64,000 bases of DNA, taken from an uncultured Clostridia bacterium. Its GTDB lineage: Bacteria; Bacillota; Clostridia; Christensenellales; Aristaeellaceae. Positions within the stretch are counted from its first letter, which is position 1, and each line of letters begins with the position of its first letter. The notes under the pieces were generated by a model. The model saw only the letters and a program-made list of their open reading frames with translations. It was not told the origin of the DNA and made no database searches. Below, piece after piece: positions 48,871 through 58,223 of this stretch. Made by a program: the position numbers and the translations under genes. The DNA lies in assembly GCA_934667105.1 (NCBI GenBank), contig CAKULG010000013.1, forward strand, positions 1 to 64,000, given 5' to 3'.

Positions 48871-50921
48871 GACTGCTTTTCCTCGCCTTCCGCCGCCAAA
48901 CGCAGCATTTCATTGCGCAGGTAATTGCATAGGCGCTCTTTTTCCGCATTGGCGGGGAGGGAAGCATCGTAGCGCGTGGGCGTACCGAAGGTGATGGTGC
49001 GCCGATTTTTATTGGCGTACAGGGGCACGAACAGGGGGCATTTCCCGGTTTTATTGTAATACAATTGGCCGATCATGGTAAAGCCGGTGAAGAATTCGGA
49101 AACGCCTTCCTTTTGATAGCGGCCGTCGGCGGAGGTGGCGGCGTTTTCGGGGAAAAGCAGAATGTTGTCCCCCGCCTGCATGGCGGCGGTGGTTTCCCGG
49201 AAGGTTTGCATCAGCTTGCGGGGGTTATCGTGATAGACGGGAATGGAATCCACCGAGCGCATAATCCAGGAAAGGAAGGGCGCGGCGATTTTTTCCGCCA
49301 CGAAACGGCACAATTTGGGCGGCAGCCATTTCTGATCCTTCCATATGCCGTTGAGCATGCGATCGGCCACCGCCTCCTTTTCCACCATTTCATAGGTCAC
49401 CCAGGGACGGAAGGAAAAGGGAACGTACAGATTGGTGACGATGGGGCCGTAGATTTCGCCATGGTTGCAAACGAACACGCAGGGCGTATCCTTATCCAGC
49501 TTCAACTGCCCCTTGCCGATGATTTTATGCCAATAAAAGGGGCGCATAATGGCGATAATCAGCTTCACGCCGTAATGCTTCAGGCTGCGAAGTACCACTA
49601 CTTTTTCCAATTGATCCCGCAGGGGGCCGTTTTCCTTGCCCGCCTCCTGCAATTCCATATACCGGCGCAGCTTGGAGATATGCTCCTGGGTGAGGGGAAA
49701 ACGCAGGGCGAAAACCAGCGAGATCGCCACCAGCAGCAGAGCGGGGAAAATCAGCAGCGGGCTGAAGGAGCGGAAAGCCTCGCCCCATTCCATGCCTCCG
49801 TTGGATATGCGGCCAAAGCCGATGAGCGCCAGGCCGATAAGGGCGGCCAATTGGCCCAGCAGCGCGGCGAATTCCAGCCGCACATGCTGCATCCGGTCCA
49901 GCGCGTCGCCGGGAACATGGCCCATGCTGAAGGCGGCCACCCGGCGCATATCCGCCTCCATGCGCGTCAGCGCCCGCACGCAGGCGGTGGCCCCGCCGGT
50001 GCACAGCGCCAGGGAGATATACCCGCCCACGGGAGAAGAATCTTCCAAATGCAGAACAAAAATCATCAGGCCGCCCAGCCAGCACACCAGGCCGCAGATC
50101 ATCATGGCCTGGGGATCCTGCCTGCCCTTGGCGCGCCGTAAAACGGCGTCCGAAAGCAGGCATACGCCGTAGGAGCAAACCAGCGCAATGCCCATGCACA
50201 GAATCAGCGCCTCGGCGGATACGGCGATATAGGCGTAGGTGAGAATCTGGGTGATTTGCAGGGCGGCCGCAATACCCAGGGCCGCGTTTTGAAACATGTG
50301 GTAGGCGTGGGCCTTTTGCAGCAGCTCCAGCTCCTCCGCTTCGTCGGCGTTATTTCCCCGCATATCCAGCCACATCTGATCCAGCGAGAAACGGGCCATC
50401 AGGCCGCTGAGCACATAGCCCCCTACCAGGGCCCACACCGTGTCCGTCGGCAGGCCGGAGCAAAGCAGCATCACTGCCACCGGCACAAGAAAGCCCGCCT
50501 GAATCAGCAGTATGCGCACCGTTCGGGGCCAGGCCCGCCGTTTATCCAGCAGGCTTTTTTCCAGGCTGTAGCGCATCAGCGCGTCCCGCAGCAGCAGGCA
50601 GAGCACCAGCCCGTGCAGCCGCCACAAATTTGCATTTTTTAAATCCGCCGGGGAAAGCAGCGTCAGGGCCAGGGCCAGCGCTAGCATCGCGCCCAGCAAA
50701 ATGGCGCCCGTCCGCCGCAGGGAGGGGGACAACATTTTTTCCCGCACCGGGCGGCGCAGCCGCATAAACAGCACGGCAGTATACCCCGCCAAGTACAGCC
50801 CGCCCCCCAGAATGGGGCTGGATAGCAGCACATTGGAGGATAACATGCAATACAGGAAGGCATACAGGATGCCGAAGCCCATCAGCCCGCGCATCTCGTT
50901 CGTCTCTCGGTTCTTTTGCAA
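48867..50921 (-). CDS. Polytopic membrane protein fused to a PlsC-like acyltransferase domain
   Basis: This 684-residue protein has an N-terminal region with about ten hydrophobic segments (about residues 10-405) and a C-terminal PlsC/LPLAT-like domain (about 465-680). In the acyltransferase domain the usual H-x4-D box reads NHGEIYGP, with Gly where Asp is expected; later blocks LFPENAATSADG and CPLFVPLY match the family. The start is a TTG with GGAG upstream. It could remodel phospholipid or be inactive. Its stop overlaps the deacylase start. I know no named protein with this exact arrangement. Confidence 0.7.
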   Translation of the reverse strand: MQKNRETNEMRGLMGFGILYAFLYCMLSSNVLLSSPILGGGLYLAGYTAVLFMRLRRPVREKMLSPSLRRTGAILLGAMLALALALTLLSPADLKNANLWRLHGLVLCLLLRDALMRYSLEKSLLDKRRAWPRTVRILLIQAGFLVPVAVMLLCSGLPTDTVWALVGGYVLSGLMARFSLDQMWLDMRGNNADEAEELELLQKAHAYHMFQNAALGIAAALQITQILTYAYIAVSAEALILCMGIALVCSYGVCLLSDAVLRRAKGRQDPQAMMICGLVCWLGGLMIFVLHLEDSSPVGGYISLALCTGGATACVRALTRMEADMRRVAAFSMGHVPGDALDRMQHVRLEFAALLGQLAALIGLALIGFGRISNGGMEWGEAFRSFSPLLIFPALLLVAISLVFALRFPLTQEHISKLRRYMELQEAGKENGPLRDQLEKVVVLRSLKHYGVKLIIAIMRPFYWHKIIGKGQLKLDKDTPCVFVCNHGEIYGPIVTNLYVPFSFRPWVTYEMVEKEAVADRMLNGIWKDQKWLPPKLCRFVAEKIAAPFLSWIMRSVDSIPVYHDNPRKLMQTFRETTAAMQAGDNILLFPENAATSADGRYQKEGVSEFFTGFTMIGQLYYNKTGKCPLFVPLYANKNRRTITFGTPTRYDASLPANAEKERLCNYLRNEMLRLAAEGEEKQS

Positions 50922-50950
50922 AAAATCCGCTCCTCTCTCGTGTCCCTGCT

Positions 50951-50979
50951 ATTTTACCGCTTTTTTTCGCGCTTGGCAA
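50951..50979 (-). promoter_or_regulatory. Promoter of the membrane acyltransferase gene
   Basis: TTGCCA (50974-50979, minus) and TAAAAT (50951-50956) with a 17-base spacer. Confidence 0.6.
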
Positions 50980-51007
50980 GGCACGGGGCGCGGGAAAACG
51001 AAAAACA

Positions 51008-51267
51008 TCCATAATGGTTCCTCCGCGCCCTCCTTCAAGAAGGCTGTAGGGGGAAGAGGCCGCGTCAAGGAACCAACGTGATTCTCTACCAGAAAAGGGA
51101 CATGCTCTCAAAACGCATACGGGGGGAAAGCGCGCGCTTTTTGTTCTCGTGGCAACAATTCATTCTTTAACTTTTGTATTGATCCGGGCGGCTTTCTCAG
51201 AAAGGACGCGGGGGAGGCGCTCTTTGGCTGTAAAGAGCGCCTCCCCCGCACTATTCCCAATAAAAAA
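51008..51267. repeat. Hairpin-rich intergenic region with element-like ending
   Basis: TGGTTCCT and AGGAACCA pair across about 51012-51075 with inner hairpins. GGGCGGCTTTCTCAGAAAGG near 51186 resembles the left arm of the dispersed element. An 18-bp perfect hairpin (51208-51225 with 51232-51249, loop GGCTGT) carries the CTCTTTGG-type tip and CCCCCGCA end seen in other copies. It lies downstream of the Rrf2 gene and probably terminates it. No gene is supported here. Confidence 0.55.
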
Positions 51268-51669
51268 TTATTTCATCAAGTCCTGCAGCGTGACGCCCGA
51301 AAGATAATTCTGCACCAGGCGCTCCAGCCCCTCCCAGAGGGGAAGCGTTGGGCACTGAGCGCGGCGGGGACAGACGTTGGGCGTTTGCTCCAGGCAGGCC
51401 ACCGGAGCCAGGGAGCCCTCCGTGACCAGCAGAATTTGCAGTACGGTGTAATCCCCGGGGGCTTTCGCCAGGCGATAGCCGCCCCGATGGCCCCGCGCGG
51501 CGTGGAGCAGCCCTGCCTGGGTAAGCTGGAGGGCGATCTGCTCCAAATATTTTTTGGAAATTTCCTGCCGGGCGGCGATCTCCTTCAGCGTCACAAAGCC
51601 GTCCCCCTGCTGCGCCGCAATATCCAGCATCATCCGCAGCGCGTAGCGGCCCTTGGTGGAGATTTTCAT
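51268..51669 (-). CDS. Rrf2 family transcriptional regulator with Cys cluster
   Basis: This 133-residue regulator has an N-terminal winged helix (MKISTKGRYALRMMLDIA at 1-18; recognition region KKYLEQIALQL at about 39-49) and the wing RGHRGGYRLAK (about 59-69). Cys residues in CLEQTPNVCPRRAQC (about 92-106; spacing C-x7-C-x5-C) resemble the Fe-S ligands of IscR-type members, whereas CymR lacks them. It lies 41 bases after the penicillin-binding protein gene in the same direction. Targets cannot be read from the window; no isc/suf genes are present. Confidence 0.88.
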   Translation of the reverse strand: MKISTKGRYALRMMLDIAAQQGDGFVTLKEIAARQEISKKYLEQIALQLTQAGLLHAARGHRGGYRLAKAPGDYTVLQILLVTEGSLAPVACLEQTPNVCPRRAQCPTLPLWEGLERLVQNYLSGVTLQDLMK

Positions 51670-51710
51670 GGGGCGTATCCTCCTGTGGAAAAAATGATCG
51701 CGGGCCGCGC

Positions 51711-54700
51711 TTATTGCCCGGCGGCCATGGCCTGGGTCAGCGCGCCCATTGCGGCGGCCAGCTGCTGCTGAGAGGGATTGCTGTAGAGCATGCCGTTCAA
51801 ATTATTAATGGCGGAAAGCAGGGCGGCATAGCCGGAATGCTCGGGGCCCATGGCGTTCAATTGGGCCTGGGCCTGGGAAAGCAGGCGCTGGGCGTCGGGG
51901 GCGAGGGTGTTATCCACGATGGATTGTTGATAATCCCCCGAGGACGCGCCGTGATAGGGGCAGGTCATGCTGCTGATGAGGGCGGAATTGGCGGCGCTGT
52001 CGCTGGTGAGGCGCAGGGCGGCGTATTCGCCCAGATAATCCCGCAGCACGCCGTCATAGGAGGTGCCGATGAGATCATAGAGCGGATGGCCCAGGGGCAG
52101 GATTACCACGCCCTTTTCCGCGCGGCTGGGGCAATAGGCGCTGGCCAGCATGCCCGAATCTGTGCAGACGGACAGGGTGTAATGCATCTGGCAGGAGGCG
52201 GTGGGCACGCTGTCCCGGGGCCAATAATCGGTGACGACGCCGTAGCCCATCACATCGCTGCGGCAGGCGGCGGTGGCCAATTGGCCGCTGACGGCGCAGG
52301 TTGTGACCTTCACCAGGCCGTATTCCTCCGCGCCGCCCTCCATAATATCCCGATTGGCAAGGCCCTGATGAATTTTGGTCATGAACGCCTTCCACAGCTT
52401 GGCGGCGCTGTTGCCGCCGGTTGTTTTGGAGGAAAGCGCCTTGTAATTATCATGGCCGATCCACACCGTGCCGCAATACCAGCCCGTGAGCCCGGCGAAG
52501 AACACGCCCTTCTGATCGGAATTGGTGCCCGTTTTGCCCGCCACGGTTTGGCCGCTGATCTTGGCGGCGGTGCCCGTGCCGGAGGATACCACGTCCTTGA
52601 GCATGTTCACCGTCAGCCAGGCGGTGGAGGGCTTGAAAACCTGGCGGCGGGTCTGGTTGATATGCGCGTCGTAGATGGAATTATGGTTGCTGTCGAAAAT
52701 GCCCAGGAAGGTGACGGGGCTTTGATACACCCCGCCGTTGCCCAGCACGCCGAAGGCCACGGCCATTTCAATGGGGGAAAGGCCGGAGGAGCCCAGGGCC
52801 AGGCCGAAGGGGGTTTTGTTGATATGATCCTCCGATACGCCCAGGCGCAGCAGGAAATCATAGCTGCGCTCCACCCCCACATAATTCATCAGGCAGTAGG
52901 CCGCGGCGGTGTTATCGCTGCGGGTGATGGCGGTGCGGATGGTTTCGGGCCCGCGATAGGAGGAGCCGCCGTAGTTTTTCGGCCAGGTATCCTTGCCGTC
53001 GCTGCCCGTCCAGCCCTTGACGGGCACGGGGATGTTATACAGGATGCTGCCCGCCCCCGCCCCCAGCTCGATGGCCGGGGCGTAGACGGCGATGGGCTTG
53101 ATGGAGGAGCCCACGGGCATATTCATATCGGCGGCGCGGTTGAGGGTTTTGCGCTTGGTGGGGGCGGTGCGGCTGCCCACGATGGCCTTAATTTCCCCCG
53201 TTCGGTAATCCAGCACCACGGCGGCGGCCTGGGGCTGGGGAATTTCGTCGTAGGTGCCGTCCGCGTTCCGGGCGCGGTACACCTTGTCGGAGGGATCGCG
53301 CAGGGCGGGATAATCGGTATAGTTATACAGGGTATCCTCCACCGCCTGTTGAATCTGCGTGTCCAGGGCCAGGAACACCTGGTAGCCCCCGGTGCGCAGC
53401 TCCTGCTCCATTTTATTGCGGTTGGCGGAGGTGTCCTCCAATTGGTTCAGCTTCAGCAGCGTTTTCACAACGTCCCGCACGGCGTATTCCACATAATGGG
53501 CGTAGGGGTACAGCGCCGTGGATTCAGGCGAGCTTTCCAGCACTCGGGCGGTGGAGGTATCCAGTGCGGCGAGATATTGCTCCTTGGTGATGAACTGATT
53601 TTCGTACATGCACCGAAGCACGTAATCCGTCCGGTCGTTGGTGATTTTTTTATAATCGGTGGTATCGCTCTGGCGGGTGTAGAAATTGCGGCGGGGGTTG
53701 TAGTAATAGGGGTTGGTGGTCATGCCCGCCAGCATGGCGCATTCCCGCAGGGAAAGCTCGGAAAGATTTTCCTTGCCGAAATAGCCGCTGGCCGCCACCT
53801 TCACCCCGTAATAATCCTCGCCCAGGTAGATGGTGTTCAGGTAGGATTCCAGAATTTCGTTTTTGGTATACCGGGTTTCCAGCTGCATGGCCAGATAGGC
53901 CTCCTGGATTTTGCGCTTATAGGATTGCTCGCTGGAAAGCAGCGTGTTTTTAATCAGCTGCTGCGTGATGGTGGAGCCGCCCTGCTGGCTGCCGGAAACA
54001 AAATTTTTGATGAACGCGCCCACGATGCGCTTCACATCCACGCCGTTATGGGTGTAGAAGCGGGCGTCCTCCACGGCCACGAAGGCGTGCTGCAAATACA
54101 GGGGCATGGTGTCGATGGACACCATGATCCGGTTTTCCGAGCCCTTGTATTCGGTGATGAGATTGCCCGAAGCGTCGTAGATAAAGGAGGTCTGGGCCTG
54201 ATCGTCAATGGCGGCCAGGTTCAGCGTGGGGGCGGTTTCCATATAGGCCTTGGCCACGCCCACCACCGCCCCCAGCCCCGCCAGGCAGAAAAGCAGCAGC
54301 AGCAGCACCAGCATCCGGAAGGAATTCACCATCACCGCTAGGATGAAGGAGGGCTTGCGGGCGCGGCGCTTGAGGATGGTGCGGCGGGGGGGCTTGGGAG
54401 GCTCGGGCTCGGGCTCCCGGGCCCAGGCGGCAGGGGCGTATTCGGGCGGATAATCCCCGTCGAAATCCCCGGCATATTCCTCGGTATATTCCGCGGGATA
54501 CGCTTCGGGATAACCTTCCTGGCCGTCCGCTTCGTTCGCCGGGGCATATTGCTCCGGGGCGTAAGCGTCCTCGCCGTAGGAATCCACCCCGTAGGCGTTC
54601 GCGCCAGGGGCGGGGGTTCCCGCTAAATCATAAGCGTCCGTTTCCGCCGGGGGCGGGGGATAGGCGGATTCATAAGCGTCATAATCACCCGGATAGGAAG

Positions 54701-54752
54701 CCTGGGGCACAGGCGCGGCCTGATCGGGCGAAAAGGATTTCCTTCTTTTCAA
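51711..54752 (-). CDS. Class A penicillin-binding protein (PBP1A type)
   Basis: This 1013-residue bifunctional peptidoglycan synthase has a long acidic, Tyr/Pro/Ala-rich cytoplasmic tail (residues 1-130), one membrane segment (about 138-165), a GT51 transglycosylase domain (EDARFYTHNG, GGSTITQQLIKN, about 230-270) and a transpeptidase domain with SSIK (about 548), SDN (about 612) and KTGT (about 740). The start is a TTG with AGGAGG. Tyr-rich tails of this kind are seen in other Clostridia. It is transcribed from a promoter divergent from the EndoQ-UvrD gene. Confidence 0.93.
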   Translation of the reverse strand: MKRRKSFSPDQAAPVPQASYPGDYDAYESAYPPPPAETDAYDLAGTPAPGANAYGVDSYGEDAYAPEQYAPANEADGQEGYPEAYPAEYTEEYAGDFDGDYPPEYAPAAWAREPEPEPPKPPRRTILKRRARKPSFILAVMVNSFRMLVLLLLLFCLAGLGAVVGVAKAYMETAPTLNLAAIDDQAQTSFIYDASGNLITEYKGSENRIMVSIDTMPLYLQHAFVAVEDARFYTHNGVDVKRIVGAFIKNFVSGSQQGGSTITQQLIKNTLLSSEQSYKRKIQEAYLAMQLETRYTKNEILESYLNTIYLGEDYYGVKVAASGYFGKENLSELSLRECAMLAGMTTNPYYYNPRRNFYTRQSDTTDYKKITNDRTDYVLRCMYENQFITKEQYLAALDTSTARVLESSPESTALYPYAHYVEYAVRDVVKTLLKLNQLEDTSANRNKMEQELRTGGYQVFLALDTQIQQAVEDTLYNYTDYPALRDPSDKVYRARNADGTYDEIPQPQAAAVVLDYRTGEIKAIVGSRTAPTKRKTLNRAADMNMPVGSSIKPIAVYAPAIELGAGAGSILYNIPVPVKGWTGSDGKDTWPKNYGGSSYRGPETIRTAITRSDNTAAAYCLMNYVGVERSYDFLLRLGVSEDHINKTPFGLALGSSGLSPIEMAVAFGVLGNGGVYQSPVTFLGIFDSNHNSIYDAHINQTRRQVFKPSTAWLTVNMLKDVVSSGTGTAAKISGQTVAGKTGTNSDQKGVFFAGLTGWYCGTVWIGHDNYKALSSKTTGGNSAAKLWKAFMTKIHQGLANRDIMEGGAEEYGLVKVTTCAVSGQLATAACRSDVMGYGVVTDYWPRDSVPTASCQMHYTLSVCTDSGMLASAYCPSRAEKGVVILPLGHPLYDLIGTSYDGVLRDYLGEYAALRLTSDSAANSALISSMTCPYHGASSGDYQQSIVDNTLAPDAQRLLSQAQAQLNAMGPEHSGYAALLSAINNLNGMLYSNPSQQQLAAAMGALTQAMAAGQ

Positions 54753-54807
54753 TGTGCGCCTCCTGAAAAAAATAAAAAAACAAAAATGCGCGCGTTCTTC
54801 CCTGTGC

Positions 54808-54837
54808 AGTATAGCACATGTTCCGCCAGCCTGTCAA
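54808..54837 (-). promoter_or_regulatory. Promoter of the penicillin-binding protein gene
   Basis: TTGACA (54832-54837, minus) and TATACT (54808-54813) with an 18-base spacer and TGC extension. Confidence 0.75.
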
Positions 54838-54895
54838 AAAGCGGCGGCCTGGTTCCAATGATTTAACGACGCGGCGGGGCAAACCCCTGCCGCAT

Positions 54896-54924
54896 TTGCC
54901 TAAAAAGACGGAATTTGCTATAAT
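54896..54924 (+). promoter_or_regulatory. Promoter of the EndoQ-UvrD gene
   Basis: TTGCCT (54896-54901) and TATAAT (54919-54924) with a 17-base spacer and TGC extension. Confidence 0.7.
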
Positions 54925-54961
54925 AGCTGACGAAAACTATCGAAAGAAGGGGGCGCGCCCC

Positions 54962-57900
54962 ATGCTGATTGCCGATTTGCACCTTCATTCCCGTTATTCC
55001 CGAGCCACCAGCGCCGATTGCGATGCGCCGCACCTGGAGCTTTGGGCCCGGATGAAGGGCGTCGCCCTGCTGGGCACGGGGGATTTTACCCATCCCAAAT
55101 GGCGGCAGGAATTGCAGGAGCAGCTGGAACCGGCGGAGGAGGGGCTGTATACCCTCAAGGAAGGCGAGCGCCTGCCCTGCCCCGTGGCCGGGCCTGCGCC
55201 CCGGTTTGTGCTTTCTGGGGAAATCAGCACCATCTATAAGCAGGATGGCAAAACCCGCAAGGTACACCATGTGATTTTGCTGCCCGGCCTGGAGGAAGCG
55301 GAGGCCTTGGCCCGGCGGCTGGAGGCCATTGGCAATCTGCACAGCGACGGCCGCCCCATCCTGGGGCTGGACAGCCGCACGCTGCTGGAAATCACGCTGG
55401 ATTGCTGCCCCCGGGCGATTTTTATCCCCGCCCATATCTGGACGCCGCATTTTTCCGTGTTCGGCGCGTTTTCGGATTTTCACACCCTGGAAGAATGCTA
55501 CGGCGATTTAACGCCCGAAATTCACGCCCTGGAAACGGGGCTTTCCTCCGATCCGCCCATGAACCGCCGCCTTTCCATGCTGGACGGGTATCAGCTGGTT
55601 TCCAATTCGGACGCGCATTCTCCCGCCAAGCTGGGGCGGGAGGCCAATCTGCTGGATTGCGCGCTTTCCTATTCGGGGCTCAAGCGCGCCCTGGAAACGG
55701 GGGAGGGGCTGCGGGGCACGGTGGAATTTTTCCCCGAGGAGGGCAAATACCATCTGGACGGCCACCGCGCCTGCCAATGCCGCCTGGAGCCTGCGGAAAC
55801 GCTGCGGCTGGGCGGCCTGTGCCCGGTGTGCGGGAAAAAGGTGACGGTAGGCGTGCTGCACCGGGTGGAGCAGCTGGCGGATCGCCCCGCGCCTATCCCC
55901 CTGCCCAAGCCCTTTGAAAGCCTGATGCCCCTGCCTGAATTGATCGGGGAGGCGCTGGGCGTTTCCTCTGCCGGGAAAAAGGTGCAGGCGGCGTATCTGG
56001 AGCTGCTGCAAAGGCTGGGGCCTGAATTTGAGATTCTGCGCGACTGCGCTCCCGATGCGCTGGAAAAGGCGGGCGGCCCGCTGCTGGGGGAGGCCCTGCG
56101 GCGGCTGCGGGCGGGGAAAGCGCTGCGCCAGGCGGGCTACGATGGGGAATACGGGGTGGTGCGCCTGTTCGCCCCGGGGGAGCGGGAACGCTTCCTGGGG
56201 CAGACCAGCTATCTATCGGGGCTGTCGCTTCCCCTGGCCGGGCAGCCCTCGCAAGCGCCCGCCCCCATCGCCCCGACCCAGGAAAAAGAAACGCCCGCCG
56301 CCCAGGCGGAGACGCTGAACCCGGAGCAGCTTTCCGCCGTCCGCAGCGATGCGCGCACGGTGGCGGTATCCGCCGGGCCGGGCACGGGCAAAACCAAAAC
56401 CCTCGTGGCCCGCATCGCCTATTTAATAGAAGAAAAGGGCGTGGCCGCCGGCGAAATTACCGCCGTCACCTTCACCCGCCAGGCCGCGGCCGAAATGGCG
56501 GCCCGGCTGGAAACGCGGCTGGGGAAAAAAGCGGCCGCCGCCCTGCATATCGGAACCTTCCATGCCCTGTGTCTGAAGCTGGTGGCGAAAAAGCCCTTCG
56601 TATCTCCCGAAAAGGCCCGGGCGCTGATCGCCCCGCTGCTGGCGGCCCGGGGGTGCGCCCTCCGGCCCCGGGACGCGCTGGAAAAAATCGCGGCGCAAAA
56701 AAACGGCCTGGCGGTTCCCGAGCTGCCCCAGGGCCTGCGGGAGGAATACGACGGGACGCTGGCCGCCCAGGGCCTACGCGATTTGGAGGATGTGCTGCTG
56801 GAGGCCCTGGCCCTGCCCGCCGATAAAAAGCAATTTCATTATCTGCTGGTGGATGAATACCAGGATCTGAACGCCGTGCAGCGGGCGCTGACCGAGCATT
56901 GGAGCCGGGGCCGCAGCCTGTTTGTCATCGGCGACCCCGATCAATCCATTTACGGCTTCCGGGGGGCGGACGCGGGCTGCTTTGCGGCGCTGCTGGCGGC
57001 GCGGCCCGAAATGGAATGCATTCGCCTGCACCGCAATTACCGCTCCGAGCCCGCCATCATTGAAAGCGCTCTTTCGGTGATTGCCCGCAATCCCGGCCCC
57101 GCCCGGGCGCTGACCCCCTGCCGCGCCGGAGGACACCGGGTGCGCGTGGTGAACGCAGGCAGCGAGGAGGCGGAGGCGGATTGGATCGCCCGGGAAATCG
57201 GGCGCATGGCGGGGGGCCTGGATATGCTCTCCGCCCGGGAGCAGGGCGAAACCCGGGCCTTTTCCGAAATCGCGGTGCTGTGCCGCGCCCGCAGCCAATT
57301 GGAGGGGGTGGAGCGTGCCTTGGCCCGGGAGGGGATTCCCTGCCTGGTGCTGGGCCGGGGAGATTTTCTTGAAGATGAAAAAGCGCAGGGACTGCTGTGC
57401 TTCTTTTCCGCCCTGCTCAATGGGGACGGCGAGGCCCTGTCCCAGGCCCTGGCGGCGCTGTGGGGCTATCCCCTGTCCCTGCGGGAGCGGGCGGCGGCCG
57501 CGTTCTCGGCGGCGGGGGCGGAGGGCCTTGCGGCGCGGCTTTCGGATGCGGACGCTTTAGCCCCCTTCCTGCGGGCGGCGGAGGCGGCGCGCCCCGGGCT
57601 GACCAGGGAAAAGCCCCGCAAGCTGCTGGAGCGCCTTTGCGCGGAAACGGGCTGCGAAAACGCCGCCGTGCGGGAGCTGCTTCGGGCGGCGGTCTTTTGC
57701 AAAACCATGCCTGAATTCCTGGCCCTTCTTCGGGAGGGGGAGGAGCAGGATATTCGCCGGCTCACCGGCGGCAAGCCCTCCGGGGCGGTGCGGCTGATGA
57801 CGCTGCACGCCGCCAAGGGGCTGGAATTCCCCGTGGTGTTTCTGGCGGGGGCGACAGAGGGGCGGCTGCCCCTGACCCGCGCCGGGGAAGAAGAAAATAT

Positions 57901-58072
57901 CCAGGAGGAGCGCCGCCTCTTCTATGTGGGGATCACCCGGGCACGGGAGACGCTGATTCTCTCCTGCGGCGGCAGGCCCTCGCCCTTCCTGGCCGAGTTG
58001 CCCGATACCTGCGAGCGCCAGCTGCTGCCGCGCGCCCCCCTGCGCGCCCGGCAGACCAGCATGTTCGGCTGA
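54962..58072 (+). CDS. Endonuclease Q-like PHP domain fused to UvrD-type helicase
   Basis: This 1036-residue protein joins two DNA-repair modules. The N-terminal 400 residues match endonuclease Q: DLHLHSRYSRATS (about 4-16), GTGDFTHP (about 38), a metal Glu in SGEIS, SNSDAHSP (about 217) and a zinc site CQC...CPVC (about 273-293). EndoQ nicks DNA 5' to uracil, hypoxanthine or abasic sites. The C-terminal 590 residues form a superfamily 1 helicase with Walker A GPGTGKTKT (about 472), VDEYQD (about 630), GDPDQSIYGFRG (about 657), TLHAAKGLEF (about 946) and FYVGITRARE (about 986). The frame is open from 54818; ATG 54962 follows a GAAGGGGG site. Confidence 0.85.
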   Translation: MLIADLHLHSRYSRATSADCDAPHLELWARMKGVALLGTGDFTHPKWRQELQEQLEPAEEGLYTLKEGERLPCPVAGPAPRFVLSGEISTIYKQDGKTRKVHHVILLPGLEEAEALARRLEAIGNLHSDGRPILGLDSRTLLEITLDCCPRAIFIPAHIWTPHFSVFGAFSDFHTLEECYGDLTPEIHALETGLSSDPPMNRRLSMLDGYQLVSNSDAHSPAKLGREANLLDCALSYSGLKRALETGEGLRGTVEFFPEEGKYHLDGHRACQCRLEPAETLRLGGLCPVCGKKVTVGVLHRVEQLADRPAPIPLPKPFESLMPLPELIGEALGVSSAGKKVQAAYLELLQRLGPEFEILRDCAPDALEKAGGPLLGEALRRLRAGKALRQAGYDGEYGVVRLFAPGERERFLGQTSYLSGLSLPLAGQPSQAPAPIAPTQEKETPAAQAETLNPEQLSAVRSDARTVAVSAGPGTGKTKTLVARIAYLIEEKGVAAGEITAVTFTRQAAAEMAARLETRLGKKAAAALHIGTFHALCLKLVAKKPFVSPEKARALIAPLLAARGCALRPRDALEKIAAQKNGLAVPELPQGLREEYDGTLAAQGLRDLEDVLLEALALPADKKQFHYLLVDEYQDLNAVQRALTEHWSRGRSLFVIGDPDQSIYGFRGADAGCFAALLAARPEMECIRLHRNYRSEPAIIESALSVIARNPGPARALTPCRAGGHRVRVVNAGSEEAEADWIAREIGRMAGGLDMLSAREQGETRAFSEIAVLCRARSQLEGVERALAREGIPCLVLGRGDFLEDEKAQGLLCFFSALLNGDGEALSQALAALWGYPLSLRERAAAAFSAAGAEGLAARLSDADALAPFLRAAEAARPGLTREKPRKLLERLCAETGCENAAVRELLRAAVFCKTMPEFLALLREGEEQDIRRLTGGKPSGAVRLMTLHAAKGLEFPVVFLAGATEGRLPLTRAGEEENIQEERRLFYVGITRARETLILSCGGRPSPFLAELPDTCERQLLPRAPLRARQTSMFG

Positions 58073-58133
58073 AAAAATTAAAACAAATTTAATACATTTT
58101 GCTGGAAAAGGCCCATAACCCGGGAAAATGTGA

Positions 58134-58162
58134 TTGCATTTGTAAATTTATTTTGCTATAAT
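58134..58162 (+). promoter_or_regulatory. Promoter of the oligopeptide ABC operon
   Basis: TTGCAT (58134-58139) and TATAAT (58157-58162) with a 17-base spacer and TGC extension. Confidence 0.8.
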
Positions 58163-58223
58163 GTCAAAGAATAACAAATTTCAGTTATTCGGCATTCAAT
58201 TTTACAAGGAGGACTGACGCTAC

